Origin: Natrinema gelatinilyticum
Lineage (GTDB): Archaea > Halobacteriota > Halobacteria > Halobacteriales > Natrialbaceae
DNA: 64,000 nucleotides
Assembly (NCBI RefSeq): GCF_024266705.1
Contig: NZ_CP100757.1
Location: 1,364,001 to 1,428,000 of the forward strand
Reading direction: 5' to 3'
Shown: piece after piece, positions 60,335 through 64,000 of the stretch
Position numbering within the stretch: position 1 is the stretch's first letter
Layout of the letters: every line of letters starts with the position of its first letter
Translations under genes and position numbers: made by a program
The notes under the pieces: model-generated
Told to the model about the DNA's origin: nothing
Database searches by the model: none
What the model saw: only the letters and a program-made list of their open reading frames with translations

Positions 60335-61891
60335 ATGGATATCGGTAGGATGATCAGCGAGTCAGCCGACCGTTTCGGCAACCGACTCGCCGTTGCATGT
60401 CAGTCAGTAAATGAAACCCGGACTCGGACGTTCGAGGAACTCGAGGCCGAGAGCAATCAGATCGCCAACGGTCTCCTGGAGATCGGTATCGGGACGGGCG
60501 ACGTCGTCGCGATCTACGCTCACAACTCGATCGAGTTCGTCGAGACGTTCTTCGCGACCCAGAAGGTCGGCGCGATCGTCATGCCCATCAACGTTCGTCT
60601 GGACGCTTCTGACGTCGAATACGTCCTCGAGGACGCCGATCCCACCTGCCTGATCGCGGACTCAAATCTCGTCGAAGACCACGAATCCGTCGAGCAGGTG
60701 CTGGCATCCTATGAGTCGCCGCTGTACACGTACGGCGATTCGAACTACCTCTCTTACGAGGAACTGGTAAACGGCTCGACCAAGCAACCGGGGCTCCCGG
60801 TCAGCGGGGAGACGATAGACGGCTACTTCTACACGTCTGGCAGCACCGGCAAGCCCAAAGGCGTGGTTCACACGCACTCGGATCGGGTGCTGGTCTGTAT
60901 GAACATGATCGCCGAATTTGGCCTTCGTCATACGGACGTGAACGTACTGCCGCTCCCGCTGTTTCACAGCGGGCCGCTGTATACGGGGTTCGTCCCGTTC
61001 ATCCAGTTCGGCGTGCCAACGGTCATCTTCGAGCAGTTCGACCCGGAGGCGACGCTCGAAGCGGTCGAAGAATGGGATGCGACAGTCCTCGGCGGTGTCC
61101 CCGCACAGTATGATCGAATAACGAAAGTCGACAGTATCGAGGAGTACGACCTCAGTTCGTTGCGCTTCTGGTGGTTCTCCGGGGCACCGATGACCGACGA
61201 ACTGATCGACCGGTGCCGGACCCACCTTTGTGACCGCCACTCCGTGGTGTACGGCGCGACCGAGGTCGGGCCCCCGATCTCGGTCCTGCCGCCGGAGCAA
61301 TCCGATGTATCGCCCCGGTCGTGTGGAACGGGGTTCTCCTACCAGCAGATCGAAATCGTCGACCCCGACGGCGAACCAGATCCGTCCGCGACGGTACCCC
61401 CAGGAACCACCGGCGAGATCATCTGTAAGGGCGCATCCGTGATGAACGGTTACCTGAACCGTCCCGAGCGGACCACCGAATCGATCGTCGACGGCTGGTA
61501 CTTCACCGGTGATCTCGCATACAAGGATGAGGACGGCTATATCTACGTCGAGGGCCGCAAGGACGACATGATCATAAGCGGCGGTGAAAACATCTACCCG
61601 ACGGAGATCGAGAACGTCCTCCTCCAGCACGACGATCTCGAGGATGTCGCCGTCGTCAGTGTCGATCACGACGAGTGGGGACAGGCACCGAAGGCATACG
61701 TCGTCCCTACTAACGGGCGATCGATCGACGAGGATGACCTCGTCGAGTACTGTCGCGAGAGTTCGCTCGCCGATTACAAGCGCCCGCGGGCTGTCGCAAC
61801 CGTCCCAGAGATCCCGCGTAACCCGAGCGGCGGGAGCGTCATCAAGGACGAACTTCGGGAACTCGAGCACGTAGAGACGACGAGTGACTGA
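60335..61891 (+). CDS. AMP-forming acyl-CoA ligase
   Basis: A 518-residue ANL ligase: P-loop YFYTSGSTGKPKGVVHTH, VVYGATEVGPPISVL, the YFTGDLAYKDEDGYIYVEGR motif, MIISGGENIYPTEIENVL and a C-terminal PRNPSGGSVIKDELREL with the catalytic Lys. It has the layout of medium/long-chain or aryl-acid ligases. It is the second acyl-CoA ligase in the window, clearly distinct from the one at 27896. Adjacent CaiB and thioesterase genes suggest it serves the same CoA-ester pathway. Confidence 0.9.
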   Translation: MDIGRMISESADRFGNRLAVACQSVNETRTRTFEELEAESNQIANGLLEIGIGTGDVVAIYAHNSIEFVETFFATQKVGAIVMPINVRLDASDVEYVLEDADPTCLIADSNLVEDHESVEQVLASYESPLYTYGDSNYLSYEELVNGSTKQPGLPVSGETIDGYFYTSGSTGKPKGVVHTHSDRVLVCMNMIAEFGLRHTDVNVLPLPLFHSGPLYTGFVPFIQFGVPTVIFEQFDPEATLEAVEEWDATVLGGVPAQYDRITKVDSIEEYDLSSLRFWWFSGAPMTDELIDRCRTHLCDRHSVVYGATEVGPPISVLPPEQSDVSPRSCGTGFSYQQIEIVDPDGEPDPSATVPPGTTGEIICKGASVMNGYLNRPERTTESIVDGWYFTGDLAYKDEDGYIYVEGRKDDMIISGGENIYPTEIENVLLQHDDLEDVAVVSVDHDEWGQAPKAYVVPTNGRSIDEDDLVEYCRESSLADYKRPRAVATVPEIPRNPSGGSVIKDELRELEHVETTSD

Positions 61892-62100
61892 TGTGGTCTG
61901 CTGTACGTCAGTTCCAGTGCAACTGCAGGGCGGTCGCGGTTGTACCGGTACATCGGTACAGTAGACCGTATGAGAAGACTGCTCCAATGCGCGACACCGA
62001 TCACGACCCGAGAGCAACAGTGAGATTATCGGAGACGCTCGTCGGTTCCAGACGAGAATCTTTGGCTCTCGAACCGGCTGGATGGCTACGAGAATCCTTC

Positions 62101-62502
62101 CTAGTCGATCCGGTAGCCACGGGCGTTGAACGTCGCCACCTCCGTCCCATCGGTCGTCTCGACGGACGCTTGCGTCGTGCTGAATTTGGCACTCTCATGA
62201 ACGACCTCCGCCGTAGCAGTCAGCGTTTCGCCGGGTTCGACGGCCGTGAGAAATGACGTACTCGTTTCGATGCCGACGGTCGTCGTTCCGTTCGCTTGAT
62301 CTGCGGCACCGGCGGCCGCGTCCGCGAGTGCGAAAATAACTGCCCCGTGGAGCTTACCGTTGAAGTTCGTGAGATCCGCTGTCACGTCCAGCGTCGTTTC
62401 TGCGTAGTTCGGTTCAATTCGTTCGAATTCGATGCCGAGGGTTCGACAGAGCGGATCGTTGGAGATCCGTTCTCGATTCGCTGTCAGATCATCGCTGGTC
62501 AT
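62101..62502 (-). CDS. PaaI-type hot-dog thioesterase
   Basis: A 133-residue hot-dog acyl-CoA thioesterase of the PaaI family. The key segment is NFNGKLHGAVIFALADAAAGAADQ, with the HG-x-x-F-x-L-A-D pattern; Asp and Asn/His provide the catalytic site. The C-terminal strand ends TEVATFNARGYRID. Length is typical. PaaI-type enzymes commonly rescue CoA from dead-end aryl or acyl esters, in line with the surrounding ligase and oxygenase. It is transcribed toward the ligase. Confidence 0.86.
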   Translation of the reverse strand: MTSDDLTANRERISNDPLCRTLGIEFERIEPNYAETTLDVTADLTNFNGKLHGAVIFALADAAAGAADQANGTTTVGIETSTSFLTAVEPGETLTATAEVVHESAKFSTTQASVETTDGTEVATFNARGYRID

Positions 62503-62710
62503 ACACCCGTGCCTTCGGCCCGCGGCAAGTGAAACTTTGGGAGCAGCCGTGTAACCGGTCGAATACGGCGATCATGAGGACTTGGACGCCGTATCGCGCC
62601 TTCCGGAGTGCCCGGTCGGTTTCCAGTGGCGCGGTCGCGGTGGCGCGGTCACGATATATCATACGTAGGAAGGTAAATAACTAAGACGGTCGAATAACAT
62701 ACGTGAACGT

Positions 62711-64000
62711 ATGGCAACTGAAGAAGATGGCTGTCCACACGGCGACGTGGGCGAGTCACCGGTAACGACCGGCGAGGAGCCGAATTCACCTCGTGTCGAG
62801 CAATTGCTCGAAACCCACCGAGGGGCGCTCGAGAATGGAAGGCTGCCGATGACGGTGTACAATAACGAGGAGATCTTCGAGACGGAACTGCGTCGGATCT
62901 TCGGCCGGGCCTGGGTGTTCGTCGGCCACGAGACGGAGATCCCGGAACCGGGCGACTACGCCAAACGCTACATCGGCAAGGATCCGTTCATCTTCGTCCG
63001 CGGCGAGGACGACGAGATCCGCGTCCTGTTCGACACCTGCACGCATCACGGCAGTCAACTCTGCAAGGCGGAGCAGGGCAACAGCTCCCACTTCCGGTGT
63101 CCGTACCACGGCTGGACGTTCAAGAACACGGGCGATCTCGCAGGCATCCCCCTTCGCAACCAGGCGTTCGAAGGACTCGATCCCGACGAGTGGGGACTTC
63201 ACGAAGCACCGCGCGTCGAGAACTACAAGGGCCTCGTCTTCGCCTCGATTGCATCGGAAGGCCGGTCGCTCGAGGAATACCTTGGTGATTTCAAGTGGTA
63301 TCTGGACGTCCACCTCGACATCGCGAAAGGCGGGATGGAGGTCATCGGCGAACCACACCGTTGGCGAGCAGACAGCGACTGGAAGTCTGGCGCCGACAAC
63401 TTCTCGGCCGACAGCTACCACACCGGCGTCGCTCACCGCTCCGTGTTCGAGGTCGGGTTCGGTGACGAGGATATCTCAGGCACCGCCGGCCAGGAGACCC
63501 AGCGCCACGTCACCCACGCCGACTCCGGTTCGACCAGCCTCCGATTGCTTGAACCTGACGAGGATATCTTCTTTGGATATCCGGACGAGTACGTCACCGA
63601 CGAGAAGTTGAGCGACCGCCAGTACGAACTCGCAGCTGCCTGTGGAGCCGCGACCGGCACGATCTTCCCGAACCTGTCGTTCATCCACCTCGCCGCGACG
63701 AATGATCCGGACAAGCCTCTCGACGGCTTCTTCAGTCTCCGCCAGTGGCAGCCGGTCGGCCCCGGCGAGATGGAAGCCTGGAGCTGGGTCCTCGTCCCTG
63801 CCGAAGCGTCAGAGGAGTACAAAAAGCGGGCCTACGACGTCGCCCTCGGTACGTTCAGCCCGTCGGGCAACTTCGAACAGGACGACTTCGCCGTTTGGGA
63901 CGGTATCGCGGAGGCTGCCGGAACGGTGTTCGCCGAGAAACAGGATGTCCAGATGAACTACCAGATGGGAATGCCGGGCATCGGCCAGGCCGAGATCGAC
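62711..64000 (+). CDS. Rieske ring-hydroxylating oxygenase alpha subunit (partial, runs off right edge)
   Basis: 430 residues without a stop to the window end. The Rieske cluster ligands are Cys110/His112 (CTHHG) and Cys130/His133 (CPYHGW). The catalytic domain starts with Asp234, His237 and His242 in ADSYHTGVAH, the bridging Asp and the two iron ligands. Spacing matches benzoate/naphthalene dioxygenase alpha subunits. It would add molecular oxygen to an aromatic ring. The AT-rich TATCATACG...AAATAACT upstream is the promoter. A beta subunit, reductase or ferredoxin would be expected just right of the window; the soluble Rieske protein at 11314 is a possible electron donor. Confidence 0.88.
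   Translation, partial: MATEEDGCPHGDVGESPVTTGEEPNSPRVEQLLETHRGALENGRLPMTVYNNEEIFETELRRIFGRAWVFVGHETEIPEPGDYAKRYIGKDPFIFVRGEDDEIRVLFDTCTHHGSQLCKAEQGNSSHFRCPYHGWTFKNTGDLAGIPLRNQAFEGLDPDEWGLHEAPRVENYKGLVFASIASEGRSLEEYLGDFKWYLDVHLDIAKGGMEVIGEPHRWRADSDWKSGADNFSADSYHTGVAHRSVFEVGFGDEDISGTAGQETQRHVTHADSGSTSLRLLEPDEDIFFGYPDEYVTDEKLSDRQYELAAACGAATGTIFPNLSFIHLAATNDPDKPLDGFFSLRQWQPVGPGEMEAWSWVLVPAEASEEYKKRAYDVALGTFSPSGNFEQDDFAVWDGIAEAAGTVFAEKQDVQMNYQMGMPGIGQAEID

Noticed and set aside
1..64000. tRNA, rRNA or replication origin
   Set aside because: I saw no tRNA cloverleaf, rRNA segment, or Orc1/Cdc6 gene with origin-type repeats. A covariance-model scan would be decisive.

Overview
The window comes from a haloarchaeon (class Halobacteria). 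Evidence: high GC, very acidic proteins rich in Asp and Glu, promoters reading TTTATT about 26-31 nt upstream of ATG with little or no leader, a twin-arginine lipoprotein with an AGC lipobox, a bacterio-opsin-activator-type HTH domain, an RdfA/archaeal SMC-related pair, and IS families typical of haloarchaea. I cannot name the species from sequence alone.

Bases 1-10300 are a graveyard of mobile DNA. An ArdC/ImmA-like gene runs off the left edge and is cut by a TnpB (IS1341-type) remnant. That remnant also cuts an otherwise tidy ArsR / two DHFR-like reductases / two SRPBCC operon (930-3143). A second TnpB remnant follows, then a three-level nest of insertion sequences: an old IS1595-type copy (4383-7418) split by an IS630-type copy (about 5070-7217), itself split by an intact IS1595-type element (5495-6534) with perfect 29-bp inverted ends and a target duplication. 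A further degenerate DDE element (7486-8547), a threonine-synthase fragment, an unrecognised coding relic and an IS6-like relic complete the zone. pyrE (10319) is the first intact chromosomal-type gene after it.

Bases 11300-29600 are almost entirely minus-strand. They hold a Rieske protein, a tiny zinc ribbon and a HTH_10 remnant. Then comes a complete molybdenum hydroxylase set with its maturation genes (CoxL-, XdhC/CoxI-, CoxE-, CoxD-, CoxM-, CoxS- and CoxG-like), a DUF6282-type amidohydrolase, enoyl-CoA hydratase, CaiB-type CoA transferase, a tripartite tricarboxylate transporter (TctA/B/C), an enolase-superfamily enzyme and an AMP-forming acyl-CoA ligase. The spacing suggests long co-transcription units.

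Bases 29700-39700 carry an ADP-forming acyl-CoA synthetase, an operon of VOC protein / 3-hydroxyacyl-CoA dehydrogenase / octopine-dehydrogenase-like protein, an SDR, and hydantoinase B and A genes divergent from an Lrp/AsnC regulator. At 40727-43182 sits an unrelated cell-biology pair, RdfA and an archaea-specific SMC-related protein.

Bases 43200-64000 return to catabolism: aldehyde dehydrogenase, a solute-binding-fold protein, a dihydroorotase/hydantoinase-like amidohydrolase overlapping a C45 Ntn-hydrolase, a penicillin-acylase-type Ntn-hydrolase, a DapA-family aldolase, a split MaoC pair, PrpF, a methyltransferase, quinone-type PyrD, an LLM-family oxidoreductase, a second CaiB protein, a second acyl-CoA ligase, a thioesterase, and the start of a Rieske ring-hydroxylating oxygenase at the right edge. 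Two genes here have collapsed by internal deletion (an SDR and an MFS transporter).

Taken together, bases 12-62 kb look like a catabolic supercluster for carboxylated, probably N-containing and/or aromatic compounds: uptake (Tct), hydroxylation (Mo hydroxylase, Rieske oxygenase), ring or amide opening (HyuAB, dihydroorotase-like, C45 and penicillin acylase), CoA activation (two ligases, an ADP-forming synthetase, two CoA transferases) and beta-oxidation-type steps. The substrate is unknown.
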